DNA of 64,000 nucleotides from Martelella alba (GCF_005217455.1 NZ_SZPQ01000001.1:124001-188000), one strand, 5' to 3'; shown: positions 18,300 through 30,996, counted from the first letter of the stretch. The notes: a model not told the origin generated them from the sequence alone. Numbers and translations: made by a program.

Positions 18300-19787
18300 A
18301 TGAACAAAGAAATTCTGGCTGTTGTTGAAGCAGTTTCCAATGAAAAAGCCGTTCCTCGCGAAAAGATTTTTGAAGCTTTGGAAACCGCGCTGGCGACGGC
18401 GACCAAGAAAAAATACGAACAGGAAATCGAGGTTCGCGTCAGTATCGATCGCAAGACCGGCGATTTCGATACGTTCCGTCGGTGGCTCATCGTTGAAGAC
18501 GTTACGCTGCCGACCCGCGAGATTACCCTGGAAGCCGCCCGCTTCGAGGATCCTAGCTCGGAACTGGGCGGGTATGTGGAAGACCAGATCGAGTCGGTGG
18601 CTTTCGATCGGATAACCACCCAGACCGCAAAACAGGTTATTGTCCAGAAAGTGCGCGAGGCCGAACGCGCGATGGTGGTGGAACAGTTCCGCCAGCATGA
18701 AGGCGAAATCGTCACCGGCGTGGTAAAAAAGGTCAACCGCGATAACATCAGTCTTGACCTGGGTAATAACGCTGAAGCGATCATCGGCCGCGAGGATATG
18801 CTGCCCCGTGAGAACTTCCGTCCCGGCGACCGTGTCCGCGGCGTGCTTTATGCCGTGCGTCCCGAAGCCCGCGGAGCCCAGTTGTTCGTCAGCCGCTCGC
18901 GCCCCGAGATGCTGGTTGAGCTGTTCCGCATTGAAGTGCCGGAAATTGGCGAAGAAGTGATTGAAATTAAAGCCGCGGCCCGCGATCCGGGGTCCCGCGC
19001 GAAAATCGCCGTGAAAACCAACGATAAGCGCATCGATCCGGTCGGAGCCTGCGTGGGCATGCGGGGCGCGCGCGTTCAGGCGGTATCCAGCGAACTGGGC
19101 GGCGAGCGAATTGATATCGTACTGTGGGACGATAATCCGGCCCAGTTCGTGATCAATGCCATGGCCCCCGCCGATGTCGCCTCCATTGTGGTCGATGAAG
19201 ATAAGCACACCATGGATATCGCGGTGGAATCCGGCAACCTCGCCCAGGCCATCGGCCGAAATGGACAAAATGTCCGTCTGGCTTCCCAGCTCAGCGGCTG
19301 GGAATTGAATGTGATGACCGTCGAGGATTTGCAGGCGAAACATCAGGCCGAAGCCCATGCCGCCATCGATATATTCACCAAATATCTGGATATTGATGAA
19401 GAGTTTGCCACCGTGCTGGTAGAGGAAGGTTTCTCCTCGCTGGAAGAACTCGCCTATGTCCCGATGCAGGAATTGATGGAAATCGAAGGGCTTGACGAAG
19501 AAACGGTGGAAGCGCTGCGTGAACGGGCGAAAAACGCGCTGACGACGCTCGCCTTGGCGCAAGAAGAGACTCGCGGCGGTGGCAAGCCGGCTGAAGACCT
19601 GCTTAATTTGCCGCAGCTTGAGCGGAGTATGGCGTTCAAGCTGGCGGCGCGCGGTGTTTGTACGCTGGAAGATCTTGCCGAACAGGGTGTCGATGACCTG
19701 TCGGATATTGAAGGGCTGAGTAACGAAAAGGCCGGTGAACTCATTATGGCCGCCCGTAATATCTGTTGGTTTGGCGACAACGCGTAA
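18300..19787 (+). CDS. nusA: Transcription elongation/termination factor NusA
   Basis: NusA binds RNA polymerase and nascent RNA and controls pausing, termination and antitermination. In order: the N-terminal polymerase-binding domain, S1 domain (about residues 135-200), two KH domains ([14 protein letters not shown] and [12 protein letters not shown]), and two C-terminal acidic repeats ([17 protein letters not shown] and [17 protein letters not shown]). The 495-residue length equals E. coli NusA. Confidence 0.97.
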   Translation: MNKEILAVVEAVSNEKAVPREKIFEALETALATATKKKYEQEIEVRVSIDRKTGDFDTFRRWLIVEDVTLPTREITLEAARFEDPSSELGGYVEDQIESVAFDRITTQTAKQVIVQKVREAERAMVVEQFRQHEGEIVTGVVKKVNRDNISLDLGNNAEAIIGREDMLPRENFRPGDRVRGVLYAVRPEARGAQLFVSRSRPEMLVELFRIEVPEIGEEVIEIKAAARDPGSRAKIAVKTNDKRIDPVGACVGMRGARVQAVSSELGGERIDIVLWDDNPAQFVINAMAPADVASIVVDEDKHTMDIAVESGNLAQAIGRNGQNVRLASQLSGWELNVMTVEDLQAKHQAEAHAAIDIFTKYLDIDEEFATVLVEEGFSSLEELAYVPMQELMEIEGLDEETVEALRERAKNALTTLALAQEETRGGGKPAEDLLNLPQLERSMAFKLAARGVCTLEDLAEQGVDDLSDIEGLSNEKAGELIMAARNICWFGDNA

Positions 19788-19812
19788 TAAACTGTAGCAG
19801 GAAAGGAACAGC

Positions 19813-22533
19813 ATGACAGATGTAACCGTAAAATCGCTCGCCGCAGAAATTCAGACTCCGGTCGATCGCCTGGTACAGCAGTTTGCTGATGCTGGAATCG
19901 ATAAGACCGCGGCGGATTCTGTGACCCAGCATGAGAAACAAACATTATTGGCGTACCTGAATCGCGAACGCGGCAACGCGCCGAATAAGCTGACGTTGCA
20001 GCGTAAAACGCGCAGTACCTTGAATATTCCGAGTACCGGCGGTAAAAGTAAATCTGTACAAATTGAAGTGCGTAAAAAACGGACTTATGTGCAACGCGAT
20101 TCGCAGTCTGCTGAACAGGCGGAAGCGGAAGAGCAGGCTAAACGTGAGGCGGAAGAGCTGGCCCTTCGCGAAGCGCAAGAGCGTGAGCGGGCGCAGCAGG
20201 AAGCCGCTGAAAAAGCCAAACGCGAAGCCGAGGAAAAAGCAAAACGCGCGGCTGAAGAAAAGGCCAGGCGTGAGGCCGCTGAACAAGCAAAGCATACCGC
20301 AGCGGATAACGAAAAATTGACCAACCAGCAGACCAATCATATGACCAAGTCACCACAGGCGGCCGAAAAAGCCCGCCGTGAAGCCGAGGCCGCCGAGCTC
20401 AGACGCAAGGCGGAAGAGGAAACGCGTCGCAAGGTCGAAGAAAATGCCCGCCGCGCTGCCGAGGAAGCACGGCGCATGGCTGAAGAAAATGGCGATAAGT
20501 GGCTGGACGATACGCAGGAAAGCGATGACGACGACAGCGATTATCATGTCACTACCTCGCACCATGCCCGCGAGGCGGAAGATGAAAACGATCGCAAGGT
20601 TGAAGGCGAGCGCCGCGCCCGGACGCGCGGCGGCAAGGCCACCAAGCAGAAAAAGACCAGCCGTCTGTCGGAATCCAAGGCCGATCGCGAAGAAGCCCGC
20701 GCCGTCACCCGCGGCGGCAAGGGCAAGCGTAAACCCAGTACGCTGCAACAGGGTTTCAATAAGCCCGCCCAGGTCGTTAACCGCGATGTGGTCATCGGCG
20801 AGACCATTACGGTGGCGGAACTGGCCAACAAGATGGCGGTGAAAGGCTCGCAGGTTATCAAGGCGATGATGAAGCTGGGCGCCATGGCGACCATCAATCA
20901 GGTCATCGACCAGGAAACCGCGCAGCTGGTGGCCGAGGAAATGGGCCATAAAGTGATCCTGCGTCGCGAAAACGAACTGGAAGAAATGGTCATGAGCGAC
21001 CGCGACACCGGGGTGGCGGCCGAACCCCGCGCGCCGGTGGTAACCATCATGGGCCATGTCGACCACGGCAAGACGTCGCTGCTGGACTATATTCGCTCCA
21101 CCAAGGTCGCGGCCGGCGAGGCGGGCGGCATCACCCAGCATATCGGCGCCTACCATGTGGAAACCGAGAACGGCATGATCACCTTCCTGGATACCCCGGG
21201 GCATGCGGCCTTTACTGCCATGCGCGCCCGCGGCGCGCAGGCCACGGATATTGTGGTGCTGGTGGTGGCCGCCGATGACGGCGTGATGCCGCAGACCATC
21301 GAGGCCATACAGCACGCCAAGGCCGCCAAGGTACCGGTGGTGGTGGCGGTGAACAAGATAGACAAACCGGAAGCGGATCCGGACCGGGTCAAAAACGAGC
21401 TGACCCAATATGGCGTCATTCCGGAAGAATGGGGCGGCGATAGCCAGTTTGTGAACGTGTCGGCCAAATCCGGCGTCGGTATCGACGAATTGCTGGACGC
21501 CATTTTGCTACAGGCGGAAGTGCTCGAACTGAACGCCATCCGCGCCGGCATGGCAAGCGGGGTGGTTATCGAATCCTTCCTCGACAAAGGCCGAGGCCCG
21601 GTGGCCACCGTGCTGGTTCGGGAAGGGACGCTCAATAAAGGCGATATCGTCCTCTGTGGTTTCGAGTACGGCCGGGTCCGCGCGATGCGGGATGAACTGG
21701 GGCGGGAAGTCTCCTCCGCCGGCCCGTCTATTCCGGTGGAAATTCTCGGTCTGTCAGGGGTGCCGGCGGCCGGTGACGAAGCCACGGTCGTGCGGGATGA
21801 GAAGAAAGCCCGTGAAGTGGCGCTGTACCGCCAGGGCAAATTCCGTGAAGTCAAACTGGCGCGCCAGCAGAAGTCCAAGCTGGAAAACATGTTCGCCAAT
21901 ATGACCGAGGGGGAAACATCCGAACTGAACATCGTGCTGAAAGCGGATGTCCAGGGCTCGGTTGAGGCCATCGGCGATGCGCTGGAAGGCTTGTCCACGG
22001 CGGAAGTCAAGGTCAAGATTGTCGGGTCGGGCGTCGGCGGCATCACTGAAACCGATGCCACGCTGGCGGCGGCGTCCAACGCCATTATCCTCGGGTTCAA
22101 TGTCCGTGCCGATGCCTCCGCGCGGCGGGTCATTGAAGCGGAAAACCTGGATCTACGCTATTACTCGGTCATCTATGATCTGATTGATGAAGTCAAACAG
22201 GCCATGAGCGGCATGCTGACGCCGGAATACCGGCAGGAAATCATCGGCCTGGCCGAAGTCCGCGATGTCTTTCGCTCGCCGAAGTTCGGCGCCATTGCCG
22301 GCTGTATGGTGACCGAAGGCGTGGTCAAGCGCCATAACCGCATTCGGGTGCTGCGCGAGAACGTGGTGATCTTCGAAGGCGAGTTGGAATCGCTGCGTCG
22401 TTTCAAAGATGATGTCAACGAAGTGCGCAACGGCATGGAATGCGGTATCGGCGTGAAAAACTATAACGACGTCCGTCCGGGCGATGTTATCGAAGTTTTC
22501 GAAACCGTCGAGATACAGCGCACTATCGCCTAA
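19813..22533 (+). CDS. infB: Translation initiation factor IF-2
   Basis: IF-2 is the GTPase that loads fMet-tRNA on the 30S subunit. The 906-residue protein has the small N-terminal fold, a long charged helical linker rich in KREAEE-type repeats (roughly residues 95-250), the conserved second N-terminal domain, and the G domain with G1 [10 protein letters not shown]3 DTPGHAAF and G4 NKID. It is slightly longer than E. coli IF-2 (890) because of the linker. Shorter IF-2 forms from internal starts are known in E. coli, but no internal start was resolved here. Confidence 0.97.
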   Translation: MTDVTVKSLAAEIQTPVDRLVQQFADAGIDKTAADSVTQHEKQTLLAYLNRERGNAPNKLTLQRKTRSTLNIPSTGGKSKSVQIEVRKKRTYVQRDSQSAEQAEAEEQAKREAEELALREAQERERAQQEAAEKAKREAEEKAKRAAEEKARREAAEQAKHTAADNEKLTNQQTNHMTKSPQAAEKARREAEAAELRRKAEEETRRKVEENARRAAEEARRMAEENGDKWLDDTQESDDDDSDYHVTTSHHAREAEDENDRKVEGERRARTRGGKATKQKKTSRLSESKADREEARAVTRGGKGKRKPSTLQQGFNKPAQVVNRDVVIGETITVAELANKMAVKGSQVIKAMMKLGAMATINQVIDQETAQLVAEEMGHKVILRRENELEEMVMSDRDTGVAAEPRAPVVTIMGHVDHGKTSLLDYIRSTKVAAGEAGGITQHIGAYHVETENGMITFLDTPGHAAFTAMRARGAQATDIVVLVVAADDGVMPQTIEAIQHAKAAKVPVVVAVNKIDKPEADPDRVKNELTQYGVIPEEWGGDSQFVNVSAKSGVGIDELLDAILLQAEVLELNAIRAGMASGVVIESFLDKGRGPVATVLVREGTLNKGDIVLCGFEYGRVRAMRDELGREVSSAGPSIPVEILGLSGVPAAGDEATVVRDEKKAREVALYRQGKFREVKLARQQKSKLENMFANMTEGETSELNIVLKADVQGSVEAIGDALEGLSTAEVKVKIVGSGVGGITETDATLAAASNAIILGFNVRADASARRVIEAENLDLRYYSVIYDLIDEVKQAMSGMLTPEYRQEIIGLAEVRDVFRSPKFGAIAGCMVTEGVVKRHNRIRVLRENVVIFEGELESLRRFKDDVNEVRNGMECGIGVKNYNDVRPGDVIEVFETVEIQRTIA

Positions 22534-22634
22534 AATGCCGGACCGCGCCGGTTGTGACGTCAAGTCGCGCCCGGCTGCGTCGGTGGTGTATCCAAGGGGG
22601 CATTTTGCCCCCTGTTTTGTCTGGAGAAGTTATC

Positions 22635-23039
22635 ATGGCTAAAGAATACAGCCGTACCCAACGCGTCGCGCAGGAGATGCAAAAAGAAATTGCCATCATC
22701 CTGCAACGCGAAATCAAGGATCCCAGGGTGGGCATGGCGACGGTTTCCGGGGTTGAGGTCTCGCGCGATCTGGCTTACGCCAAAGTCTTCGTGACCTTTC
22801 TCAACGATAATGAACCCGCGCAAATCAAAGCCGGCGTCACCGCCTTGCAGGATGCGTCGGGGTTCATCCGCAGTCTGCTCGGCAAAGCCATGCGCCTGCG
22901 GGTCGTTCCGGAATTGACTTTTGCCTATGATAACTCGCTGGTGGAAGGTATGCGGATGTCCAACCTGGTCAGCCGGGTAGTGCAAAACGACCGCGCCCGC
23001 CGCCACGAAACGGGGCGGGACGAGGATCGGGAAGACTGA
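22635..23039 (+). CDS. rbfA: Ribosome-binding factor A
   Basis: RbfA is a cold-shock 30S maturation factor with a KH-like fold. The 134-residue protein begins [20 protein letters not shown] and has [21 protein letters not shown] and [13 protein letters not shown]. Start at the ATG preceded by TGGAGAAG; the frame is open for 27 codons upstream but without family sequence. It overlaps truB by one base. Confidence 0.96.
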   Translation: MAKEYSRTQRVAQEMQKEIAIILQREIKDPRVGMATVSGVEVSRDLAYAKVFVTFLNDNEPAQIKAGVTALQDASGFIRSLLGKAMRLRVVPELTFAYDNSLVEGMRMSNLVSRVVQNDRARRHETGRDEDRED

Positions 23040-23986
23040 TGGGGCGCCCGAGTCGTCGCGGCCGCGACATTAACGGCATCGTACTGCTGGACAAGCCGCA
23101 AGGCTTGTCTTCCAACGATCTGCTGCAAAAGGTCAAACGGTTGTATCAGGCCAACAAGGCCGGCCACACCGGCGCGCTCGATCCGCTGGCCACCGGCATG
23201 TTGCCCATTTGTCTCGGAGAAGCCACCAAATTCTCCCAGCACTTGCTGGACGCCGATAAATGCTATCGGGTCATTGCCCGGCTCGGTCAACGCACCGACA
23301 CGTCGGACGCCGAGGGTACTGTTGTGAGCGAACGGCCGGTGGCGTTCGACCGGGATCGGCTGGAGCAGGCGTTACAGTGTTTTCGCGGGGAAACCTTGCA
23401 GGTGCCTTCCATGTACTCGGCGCTTAAACATCAAGGGCGGCCGCTGTACGAGTATGCGCGCAAGGGCATTGTGGTCGAGCGGGAAGCCAGGCCGATTACC
23501 CTGTACCGGCTGGATTTGATCCGCTGGGACGGCGACTGTCTCGAGCTGGAAATCCACTGTTCCAAGGGAACCTATATTCGCACCGTTATCGACGATTTGG
23601 GCGAAATGCTGGGTTGCGGCGCCCATGTGGCCATGCTGCGCCGCCTGTCCGTCGCCGGTTATCCCGCCGAGCGTATGGTGACCCTGGCGCAGTTGCAAAC
23701 GCTGGCCGGGGCGGATTGCCCCGACGGCGGACCGGCCGCGCTGGACCGGCTGCTGTTGCCGATGGACAGCGCGGTGGCCGCCATGCCGGAAGTCAACTTG
23801 CCGCCCGTCGCCGCCGGTTGTGCCCGCCAGGGACAAACGGTAACGGCGCCGTTGGATGCCATGCCGGGCGACGCCACGTTGGTTCGTCTGACCGAAGGGC
23901 CGGCGCGGCGGTTTTTCGGCGTGGGTGAAATCATTGGACCGGGCCGCATCGCGCCGCGCCGGCTGGTGGCGGAAGATCGCGGTTAA
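23039..23986 (+). CDS. truB: tRNA pseudouridine-55 synthase
   Basis: TruB makes pseudouridine 55 in the T-loop of elongator tRNAs. The 315-residue protein has [15 protein letters not shown], the catalytic aspartate in [16 protein letters not shown] near residue 48, [16 protein letters not shown] and a C-terminal PUA-like region. It starts at the ATG overlapping the rbfA stop (TGATG). Confidence 0.97.
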   Translation: MGRPSRRGRDINGIVLLDKPQGLSSNDLLQKVKRLYQANKAGHTGALDPLATGMLPICLGEATKFSQHLLDADKCYRVIARLGQRTDTSDAEGTVVSERPVAFDRDRLEQALQCFRGETLQVPSMYSALKHQGRPLYEYARKGIVVEREARPITLYRLDLIRWDGDCLELEIHCSKGTYIRTVIDDLGEMLGCGAHVAMLRRLSVAGYPAERMVTLAQLQTLAGADCPDGGPAALDRLLLPMDSAVAAMPEVNLPPVAAGCARQGQTVTAPLDAMPGDATLVRLTEGPARRFFGVGEIIGPGRIAPRRLVAEDRG

Positions 23987-23999
23987 ACCCGCTCGCGCC

Positions 24000-24028
24000 T
24001 TGCGATTCCGCCGCACTGAGAGTAGAAT
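24000..24028 (+). promoter_or_regulatory. rpsO promoter
   Basis: TTGCGA (24000-24005) and TAGAAT (24023-24028) with a 17-bp spacer lie 76 bp before rpsO, consistent with the dedicated rpsO promoter known in E. coli. Confidence 0.8.
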
Positions 24029-24088
24029 AGCGCGGCTTATTAATTGGGTTGCTGAATTAGAGATCGGCGCCTGTGTGTTTCACAATAA

Positions 24089-24373
<285 letters not shown>

Positions 24374-24389
24374 ACCAGACAGATTTGGT

Positions 24390-24417
24390 AGAAAGGGGCC
24401 TCGTTTGGCCCCTTTCT
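24390..24417 (+). terminator. rpsO terminator (t1)
   Basis: AGAAAGGGGCC (24390-24400) pairs perfectly with GGCCCCTTTCT (24407-24417). Equivalent to the E. coli rpsO t1 terminator, whose leakiness allows rpsO-pnp cotranscription. Confidence 0.88.
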
Positions 24418-24489
24418 GCTAGTAGGCAATAATAATTGTTCTATGTCAGTTATTTTTGCCATGAAGGAATCTTCCGCTGCTGAGATTCG

Positions 24490-24540
24490 CGCGGCTAATG
24501 AGAAGCTTTTTTCCACGGGCAAAGCTTCTCATTAGTCGCG
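24490..24540 (+). promoter_or_regulatory. pnp leader RNase III stem-loop
   Basis: CGCGGCTAATGAGAAGCTTT (24490-24509) pairs with 24521-24540 along 20 bp with a single G-U, capped by an 11-base loop. In E. coli RNase III cuts the equivalent leader duplex and PNPase then represses its own mRNA. Position 72 bp before the pnp start and the near-perfect stem support the same role. Confidence 0.85.
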
Positions 24541-24612
24541 AGGATGCAAAAGAAGATCAATGACTCAACGGCGGTTACCGGCGAGGAACCGTCCTGAAAT
24601 AAGGAAACTATT

Positions 24613-26730
24613 TTGCTAAATCCGATCGTACGCAAATTTCAATACGGACAACATACCGTAACGCTCGAAACCGGCATGATGGCGCGTCAGGCCACCGCGG
24701 CGGTGATGGCCAGCATGGATGACACCGCGGTATTCGTGACCGTGGTAGGCGTCAAACAAGCCAAACAAGGCCAGGACTTTTTTCCGTTGACAGTGAATTA
24801 TCAGGAGCGCACCTATGCGGCCGGCCGTTTTCCGGGCGGTTTCTTCCGCCGTGAAGGCCGTCCCAGTGAAGGTGAAACCCTGATTTCCCGCCTGATCGAT
24901 CGGCCGGTCCGCCCGCTGTTTCCCGAAGGCTTCTTCAATGAAGTGCAAGTCATCGCGACGGTGGTTTCCGTGAACCCGCAGGTCAGCCCGGATATCGTGG
25001 CCATGATAGGCGCGTCCGCCGCGCTGAGCCTGTCCGGTATTCCGTTTAACGGTCCCATCGGCGCGGCGCGCGTCGGCTATATCAATAACCAGTATGTTCT
25101 CAACCCGACCCAGGCGGAACTGGCGGACAGCAAGCTGGACCTGGTGGTGGCCGGGACGTCCAACGCCGTGCTGATGGTGGAATCCGAAGCGCAACTGTTA
25201 AGCGAAGACGAAATGCTGGGCGCGGTGGTGTTCGGCCATGAACAGCAACAAGTGGTTATCCAGAATATCAACGCGCTGGTCGCCGAAGCGGGCAAACCGC
25301 GTTGGGACTGGCAGCCGGCGCCGGAAAACCTGTCGCTGAAATCCCGGGTGGCGGACCTGGCCGAAGGCCGCTTGGGCGACGCCTATCGCATTACCGAGAA
25401 ACAGCAGCGCTACGCCGAAGTGGATGCCATCAAGGCGGAGGTGGTCGCCACCCTGCTGGCTCAGGATGAAACCCTCAATGAAGGTGAAATCCTCGATTTG
25501 CTGGGCAGCCTGGAAAAAACCGTGGTGCGCAGCCGTGTACTGCGCGGGGAACCCCGCATCGACGGGCGCGAGAAGGACATGGTCCGCGCGCTGGATATCC
25601 GTACCGGCGTATTGCCGCGCACCCATGGCTCGGCGCTGTTCACCCGCGGTGAAACCCAGGCGCTGGTCACCGCCACCCTCGGCACGGAACGCGACGCTCA
25701 GAATATCGATGAACTGACCGGCGAGCGTACCGATCGTTTCCTGTTGCATTACAATTTCCCTCCGTACTGCGTGGGCGAAACCGGTATGGTGGGTTCGCCG
25801 AAACGCCGTGAAATCGGTCACGGCCGTCTGGCGAAACGCGGCGTGCTGGCCGTGATGCCGAAAGCCGCCGAATTCCCCTATACGGTCCGGGTCGTGTCGG
25901 AAATCACCGAATCCAATGGTTCTTCTTCCATGGCATCGGTGTGTGGCGCGTCTCTGGCGCTGATGGACGCCGGGGTGCCCATCAAGGCGGCGGTCGCCGG
26001 CATCGCGATGGGGCTGGTAAAGGAAGGCGATAACTTTGTGGTGTTGTCGGATATCCTCGGCGACGAAGATCATCTCGGGGATATGGACTTCAAAGTGGCC
26101 GGCAGCCGCGACGGCGTTACCGCGCTGCAAATGGATATCAAAATTGAAGGCATCACCCGCGAAATCATGCAGGTGGCGTTGAACCAGGCGAAAGGCGCCC
26201 GGCTGCATATCCTGAACGTGATGGAACAAGCCATTAATGCGCCTCGCGGCGATATCTCCGAATTCGCGCCGCGTATCCATACCATCCGGATCAGCCCCGA
26301 CAAAATCAAGGATGTTATCGGTAAAGGCGGTTCGGTTATCCGCGCATTGACCGAAGAAACCGGCACGACCATCGAAATCGATGACGACGGCACGGTCAAG
26401 GTTGCCGCCACCGACGGCGAAAAGGCACGCAACGCCATTCGTCGTATCGAAGAGATTACCGCTGAAATTGAAGTGGGCCGGGTCTATAATGGTAAAGTTA
26501 CCCGAATTGTCGATTTCGGCGCCTTTGTCGCCATTGGCGGCGGCAAGGAAGGTTTGGTGCATATTTCCCAGATTGCCGACAAGCGCGTGGAAAAAGTGGC
26601 TGATTATCTGCAATTGGGTCAGGAAGTACCGGTGAAGGTTCTGGAAGTCGATCGTCAGGGACGTATTCGCTTGAGCATCAAAGAAGCGACCGTTTCCGGC
26701 CAGGATGCGGCTGTACCTGAAGTAGAATAA
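24613..26730 (+). CDS. pnp: Polynucleotide phosphorylase
   Basis: PNPase is the 3'-5' phosphorolytic exoribonuclease of the degradosome. The 705-residue protein has two RNase PH domains ([18 protein letters not shown] in the first; the active-site FNFPP-like [13 protein letters not shown] and [13 protein letters not shown] in the second), a KH domain with [17 protein letters not shown], and a C-terminal S1 domain ([19 protein letters not shown]). The start is a TTG with AAGGAAAC upstream. The C-terminal tail is shorter than in E. coli (711 residues). Confidence 0.97.
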   Translation: MLNPIVRKFQYGQHTVTLETGMMARQATAAVMASMDDTAVFVTVVGVKQAKQGQDFFPLTVNYQERTYAAGRFPGGFFRREGRPSEGETLISRLIDRPVRPLFPEGFFNEVQVIATVVSVNPQVSPDIVAMIGASAALSLSGIPFNGPIGAARVGYINNQYVLNPTQAELADSKLDLVVAGTSNAVLMVESEAQLLSEDEMLGAVVFGHEQQQVVIQNINALVAEAGKPRWDWQPAPENLSLKSRVADLAEGRLGDAYRITEKQQRYAEVDAIKAEVVATLLAQDETLNEGEILDLLGSLEKTVVRSRVLRGEPRIDGREKDMVRALDIRTGVLPRTHGSALFTRGETQALVTATLGTERDAQNIDELTGERTDRFLLHYNFPPYCVGETGMVGSPKRREIGHGRLAKRGVLAVMPKAAEFPYTVRVVSEITESNGSSSMASVCGASLALMDAGVPIKAAVAGIAMGLVKEGDNFVVLSDILGDEDHLGDMDFKVAGSRDGVTALQMDIKIEGITREIMQVALNQAKGARLHILNVMEQAINAPRGDISEFAPRIHTIRISPDKIKDVIGKGGSVIRALTEETGTTIEIDDDGTVKVAATDGEKARNAIRRIEEITAEIEVGRVYNGKVTRIVDFGAFVAIGGGKEGLVHISQIADKRVEKVADYLQLGQEVPVKVLEVDRQGRIRLSIKEATVSGQDAAVPEVE

Positions 26731-26783
26731 TCGGCACGATAACAATTAAAGAGTATTATTACTTTACTGTTAGCGCATTTTAC

Positions 26784-26806
26784 AGCTCCCGGCCCAGGCC
26801 GGAAGC
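26784..26806 (+). terminator. Hairpin after pnp
   Basis: AGCTCCCGGCC pairs with GGCCGGAAGCT with one mismatch, about 55 bp past the pnp stop. There is no T-tract, so it may be a processing or stability element rather than an intrinsic terminator. Confidence 0.4.
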
Positions 26807-26891
26807 TGATCGTATCACAAGGGTTGGATGCCTTGTGTAAAGCCGATGGGGGACAGGACGTTCATCCAATGTTTTTCTTCGGGAGTGGGAA

Positions 26892-27779
26892 ATGAGGCCT
26901 TACTTGCGCTGGTGGTTCGTTGCGATGGCGATTATGCTGGCAGGATGCAGCAACATTGATTGGCGTAGTGAGAATGACGTTTTGGCTGTTCCTCTACAGC
27001 CGACGTTGCAGCAAGAGGTCATCCTGGCGCGTATGGAACAAATCCTGGCGAGCCGGGCGCTAACCGATGATGAACGAGCACAGCTGTTATATGAGCGCGG
27101 AGTGCTGTATGATAGCTTAGGGTTGCGAGCGTTGGCGCGAAATGATTTTTCACAAGCGCTGGCTATCCGGCCCGATATGCCGGAAGTTTTTAATTATCTC
27201 GGCATATATTTAACGCAGGCAGGCAATTTTGATGCTGCCTATGAGGCGTTTGATTCTGTATTAGAGCTTGATCCAACTTACAATTACGCGTACTTGAACC
27301 GTGGCATCGCGCTGTATTATGGCGGTCGCTACCGTTTGGCGCAGGATGATCTGCTGGCGTTTTATCACGACGACCCAAATGATCCGTTCCGTTCGCTCTG
27401 GCTGTATCTGGCTGAAAGGCAAATCAATGCCGACAAAGCCAAACAGGCGCTGGCTCAGCGTTATGAAAAAGCGAACAAAGGACAATGGGGATGGAATATC
27501 GTCGAGTTCTACCTGGGGGACATCAGCGAAAGAACGCTGATGGAGCGCCTTAAGGCGGACGCAACGGATAACACTTCGCTCGCCGAGCATCTCAGTGAAA
27601 CTGACTTCTATTTAGGTAAACACTACCTGAGTCTGGGGGACAAGAACTCCGCTTCGGCGTTGTTCAAACTGACGGTCGCTAACAACGTTCACAATTTTGT
27701 TGAGCACCGCTATGCATTGTTGGAATTGGCGCTTTTGGGCCAAGGGCAAGACGACCTATCAGAATCGGACCAGCAATAG
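26892..27779 (+). CDS. nlpI: Outer-membrane lipoprotein NlpI (TPR)
   Basis: NlpI is an outer-membrane lipoprotein that scaffolds peptidoglycan hydrolases and delivers MepS to the protease Prc. The 295-residue protein has a lipobox (IMLAGC, Cys19) and TPR repeats, for example [20 protein letters not shown] and [20 protein letters not shown]. It is almost identical in layout to E. coli NlpI and keeps the same place between pnp and deaD. Confidence 0.96.
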   Translation: MRPYLRWWFVAMAIMLAGCSNIDWRSENDVLAVPLQPTLQQEVILARMEQILASRALTDDERAQLLYERGVLYDSLGLRALARNDFSQALAIRPDMPEVFNYLGIYLTQAGNFDAAYEAFDSVLELDPTYNYAYLNRGIALYYGGRYRLAQDDLLAFYHDDPNDPFRSLWLYLAERQINADKAKQALAQRYEKANKGQWGWNIVEFYLGDISERTLMERLKADATDNTSLAEHLSETDFYLGKHYLSLGDKNSASALFKLTVANNVHNFVEHRYALLELALLGQGQDDLSESDQQ

Positions 27780-27880
27780 CTGACGAACTTAACTTATCAG
27801 CCCTTTCCTTTTTCATCACCTGCGAGGGTGAGGGTTTGTTCGTCTGTTTTTAATCCAATTTGAGCCGGTTCACACTTTTG

Positions 27881-27940
27881 ATGAAAATAACTGAAAATTT
27901 TCACAACGAGGTATGTAGACTGGCCGCCATAATGAAATGA
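27881..27940 (+). CDS. yrbN: Small leader peptide YrbN
   Basis: A 19-residue open frame ([17 protein letters not shown]...) lies between nlpI and deaD and resembles the E. coli small protein YrbN, which occupies the same position. Its stop overlaps an ATG at 27937 that is in frame with deaD (ATGA), so its translation is likely coupled to that of DeaD. It is shorter than the E. coli version as I recall it. It was found by eye. Confidence 0.8.
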   Translation: MKITENFHNEVCRLAAIMK

Positions 27941-27951
27941 GGCACGTGTAC

Positions 27952-29829
27952 ATGTCTGAAGTTGAAACCTCTTTTGCTGATTTGGGATTGTCCGATCCCA
28001 TTCTGAAAGCACTTATCGATCTGGGCTATGAAAAACCATCGCCAATCCAGCTCGAGTGCATCCCGCAGTTGCTGGCGGGCCGCGACGTACTGGGCATGGC
28101 CCAGACCGGCAGCGGCAAGACCGCCGCGTTCGCGCTGCCGCTGCTGCAAAATATCGATCCGAACCTGGCCGCGCCGCAGGTTCTGGTGCTTGCGCCCACC
28201 CGCGAGCTGGCGGTACAGGTCGCCGAAGCCTGCGCTGATTTCGCCAAGCATATGAAAGGATTACATGTGGTGGCGCTGTACGGCGGCCAGCGGTACGACG
28301 TGCAACTGCGCGCGTTGCGCCAGGGGCCCCAGATTGTCGTCGGCACGCCTGGACGCCTGCTCGATCATCTCAAGCGCGGCACGCTGGATCTTTCCAGGCT
28401 TAACGGCCTGGTGTTGGACGAAGCCGACGAAATGCTGCGCATGGGCTTTATCGAAGACGTCGAAACCATCATGGCCCAGATCCCGGCCGAACATCAGACG
28501 GCGCTGTTTTCCGCCACCATGCCCGAAGCGATTCGGCGTATTACCCGGCGTTTCATGGAGAACCCGCAGGAAGTGCGGATCCAGTCCAGCATGACCACTC
28601 GCCCGGATATCAGCCAGAGCTACTGGACGGTACAGGGCATGCGCAAGAACGAAGCGCTGGTCCGTTTCCTCGAGGCCGAGGATTTCGACGCCGCCATCAT
28701 CTTTGTGCGCACCAAAAACGCCACGTTGGAAGTGGCCGAGGCACTGGAGCATAGCGGCTATAACAGCGCCGCCCTCAACGGCGACATGAACCAGGCATTG
28801 CGGGAGCAAACGCTGGATCGCCTGAAAGACGGCCGGCTGGATATCCTGATCGCCACCGATGTGGCGGCGCGCGGGCTGGATGTCGATCGTATCAGCCTGG
28901 TGGTGAACTACGATATTCCGATGGATTCCGAATCCTATGTCCATCGCATCGGCCGTACCGGGCGCGCCGGGCGCGCCGGCCGCGCGCTGCTGTTTGTGGA
29001 AAACCGCGAACGCCGGCTGCTGCGCAACATTGAGCGCATCATGAAGCTCACAATCCCGGAAGTGGAACTGCCGTCCGGCGAGTTGCTCGGTCAGCGCCGT
29101 CTGGAGAAATTCGCCGCCAAGGTGCGGACGCAACTGGAAAGCAGCGATCTGGATATGTACCGGGCGCTTCTGGCGAAACTTCAGCCGGAGGACGAACTGG
29201 ATATGGAAACGCTGGCCGCGGCGCTGTTGAAAATGGCGCAGGGCGAACGTCCGCTGATTCTGCCGCCGGATCCGGTTATCGAACGCCGGCCCCGTCGGGA
29301 ATTCCGCGATCGCGACGATCGCCGTTCGGACGGTTTTGAACGTCCCGCCCGCCGCGAACGCCGCGATGTGGGCGAAATGGATCTTTACCGTATCGAAGTG
29401 GGCCGCGACGACGGCGTTGAAGTCCGGCACATTGTCGGCGCCATCGCCAATGAAGGGGATATCAGCAGTCGCTATATCGGCAACATCAAACTGTTCGCTT
29501 CCCATTCCACCATTGAACTGCCGAAGGGCATGCCGGGCGACATGCTGTCGCATTTCACCCGTACGCGGATCCTGAACAAGCCGATGAACATGCAGTTCGT
29601 GGGCGAGGCCCAACCGCGCGGCGACCGCCGTGGCGGCGCGCCTCGCAATGGCGGCTTTGGCGGCGGCGATCGCCGCGAAGGGGGCGCATCCCGGCGCAGC
29701 TTTAGCGATCGCCGCGATAATGGCGGCAGCGAGCGCCGTTTCAGTCGCGATGGTCAGCGCGCGCCGCGTCGTGACGGCGACAACGCCGGTTCGTCTGCCG
29801 GACGCCGCCGTTTCGGCGGCGAGGCCTGA
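27952..29829 (+). CDS. deaD: ATP-dependent RNA helicase DeaD (CsdA)
   Basis: DeaD is the cold-shock DEAD-box helicase for 50S assembly and mRNA decay. The 625-residue protein has the Q motif near YEKPSPIQ, Walker [13 protein letters not shown] in [10 protein letters not shown] near residue 157, [14 protein letters not shown], and an RNA-binding DbpA-like domain followed by a Gly/Arg-rich tail. Start at [12 protein letters not shown], which aligns with E. coli and has GAGG 9 bp upstream; ATG 27937, coupled to yrbN, would add five residues. The E. coli neighbour mtr is absent. Confidence 0.96.
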   Translation: MSEVETSFADLGLSDPILKALIDLGYEKPSPIQLECIPQLLAGRDVLGMAQTGSGKTAAFALPLLQNIDPNLAAPQVLVLAPTRELAVQVAEACADFAKHMKGLHVVALYGGQRYDVQLRALRQGPQIVVGTPGRLLDHLKRGTLDLSRLNGLVLDEADEMLRMGFIEDVETIMAQIPAEHQTALFSATMPEAIRRITRRFMENPQEVRIQSSMTTRPDISQSYWTVQGMRKNEALVRFLEAEDFDAAIIFVRTKNATLEVAEALEHSGYNSAALNGDMNQALREQTLDRLKDGRLDILIATDVAARGLDVDRISLVVNYDIPMDSESYVHRIGRTGRAGRAGRALLFVENRERRLLRNIERIMKLTIPEVELPSGELLGQRRLEKFAAKVRTQLESSDLDMYRALLAKLQPEDELDMETLAAALLKMAQGERPLILPPDPVIERRPRREFRDRDDRRSDGFERPARRERRDVGEMDLYRIEVGRDDGVEVRHIVGAIANEGDISSRYIGNIKLFASHSTIELPKGMPGDMLSHFTRTRILNKPMNMQFVGEAQPRGDRRGGAPRNGGFGGGDRREGGASRRSFSDRRDNGGSERRFSRDGQRAPRRDGDNAGSSAGRRRFGGEA

Positions 29830-29940
29830 CGGCAACCCGGGTATGCCGGCATATCCTGAATACGTCGGGTGACAATCCACTCGACGACTGGGTAAGCAGG
29901 CGCCGCCGGTAAAGCGTAACCCTGCGTATGACAATAATAT

Positions 29941-29963
29941 AACCGCCGTTACGGCGGTTTTAT
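29941..29963. terminator. Convergent terminator between deaD and yhbW
   Basis: AACCGCCG (29941-29948) and CGGCGGTT (29952-29959) form a stem followed by TTATT; the preceding bases are A/T-rich, so it can serve both converging genes. Confidence 0.82.
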
Positions 29964-29988
29964 TATCTGAACGGCGGGAGCGAAAACC

Positions 29989-30996
29989 CTATCCCGCCAG
30001 TTCGGCCCGCGCGGCCATGGCAAGCTCGAAGGAGCGCAGCCTGGCCTGGTGGTCGAATATCTGACCGTTAATCATGAGTTCATCGACGCCGGTGTCGGCG
30101 ATCACCTTTTGCAATCTCTCGCGGATCTGTTCCGGGGAACCCACCACCGACATGCGCAGCGCTTGTTCAACGCCGTATTGCTCCCCAGCCGACCATAATG
30201 CGTCGATATGCTCTACCGGCGCCGGCAATGGGCCGGGTCGCCCGCGACGCAAATTGATAAATTGCTGCTGCATTGACGTGAATAAGAACCGGGCGTCACG
30301 CTCGCTATCGGCGGCCACGACATTGATGCAAATCATCGCGTAGGACTGTTGCAGCGCGGCGGAAGGCGTGAAGTTTTCGCGATAAATCTTCAACGCCTGC
30401 CAAAGCATTTCCGGGGCGAAGTGGGCCGCGAAGGCGAACGGCAGACCCAGCTTGGCGGCCAACTGCGCGCTATAGAGGCTTGAACCCAGTAACCAGAGCG
30501 GCACATGCAGGCCCTGTCCCGGCACCGCTTGCACCGGCTGGCCGGGCTGCGCGTCGTCAAAGTACATCAATAATTCCTGTACATCGCGGGGGAAATTATC
30601 GACATCGCCCGAGAGGTGGCGGCGTAAGGCCAGCATTGTGCGCTGATCGGTCCCCGGCGCCCGTCCCAGCCCCAGATCGATCCGGTTGGGATAAAGGGTC
30701 GCCAAGGTACCGAATTGTTCGGCGATCACCAAGGGCGAATGATTCGGCAACATGACCCCGCCAGACCCCAGACGCAAAGATCGGGTACCCGCGGCGAGGT
30801 AGCCTATCAACACCGAGGTGGCGGCGCTGGCGATGCCGGTCATATTGTGATGCTCCGCCAGCCAATAACGGTGATAACCCCAATCCTCGGCATGGCGGGC
30901 CAAATCCAGCGAGGATTCAAACGCCTGGCGGGGACTTGACCCCTGCGGCACCGGCGATAGGTCGAGAAGGGAAAAGGGAATGGTCAGTTTTGTCAT
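29989..30996 (-). CDS. yhbW: Luciferase-like monooxygenase family protein YhbW
   Basis: The 335-residue protein matches E. coli YhbW, a bacterial-luciferase-like flavin oxidoreductase of unknown substrate. It contains [19 protein letters not shown] near residue 50, [19 protein letters not shown] and [14 protein letters not shown], all family hallmarks. Start at [17 protein letters not shown], matching E. coli; the frame is open for 16 codons upstream. It is encoded separately from ubiUV on the same strand. Confidence 0.93.
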   Translation of the reverse strand: MTKLTIPFSLLDLSPVPQGSSPRQAFESSLDLARHAEDWGYHRYWLAEHHNMTGIASAATSVLIGYLAAGTRSLRLGSGGVMLPNHSPLVIAEQFGTLATLYPNRIDLGLGRAPGTDQRTMLALRRHLSGDVDNFPRDVQELLMYFDDAQPGQPVQAVPGQGLHVPLWLLGSSLYSAQLAAKLGLPFAFAAHFAPEMLWQALKIYRENFTPSAALQQSYAMICINVVAADSERDARFLFTSMQQQFINLRRGRPGPLPAPVEHIDALWSAGEQYGVEQALRMSVVGSPEQIRERLQKVIADTGVDELMINGQIFDHQARLRSFELAMAARAELAG

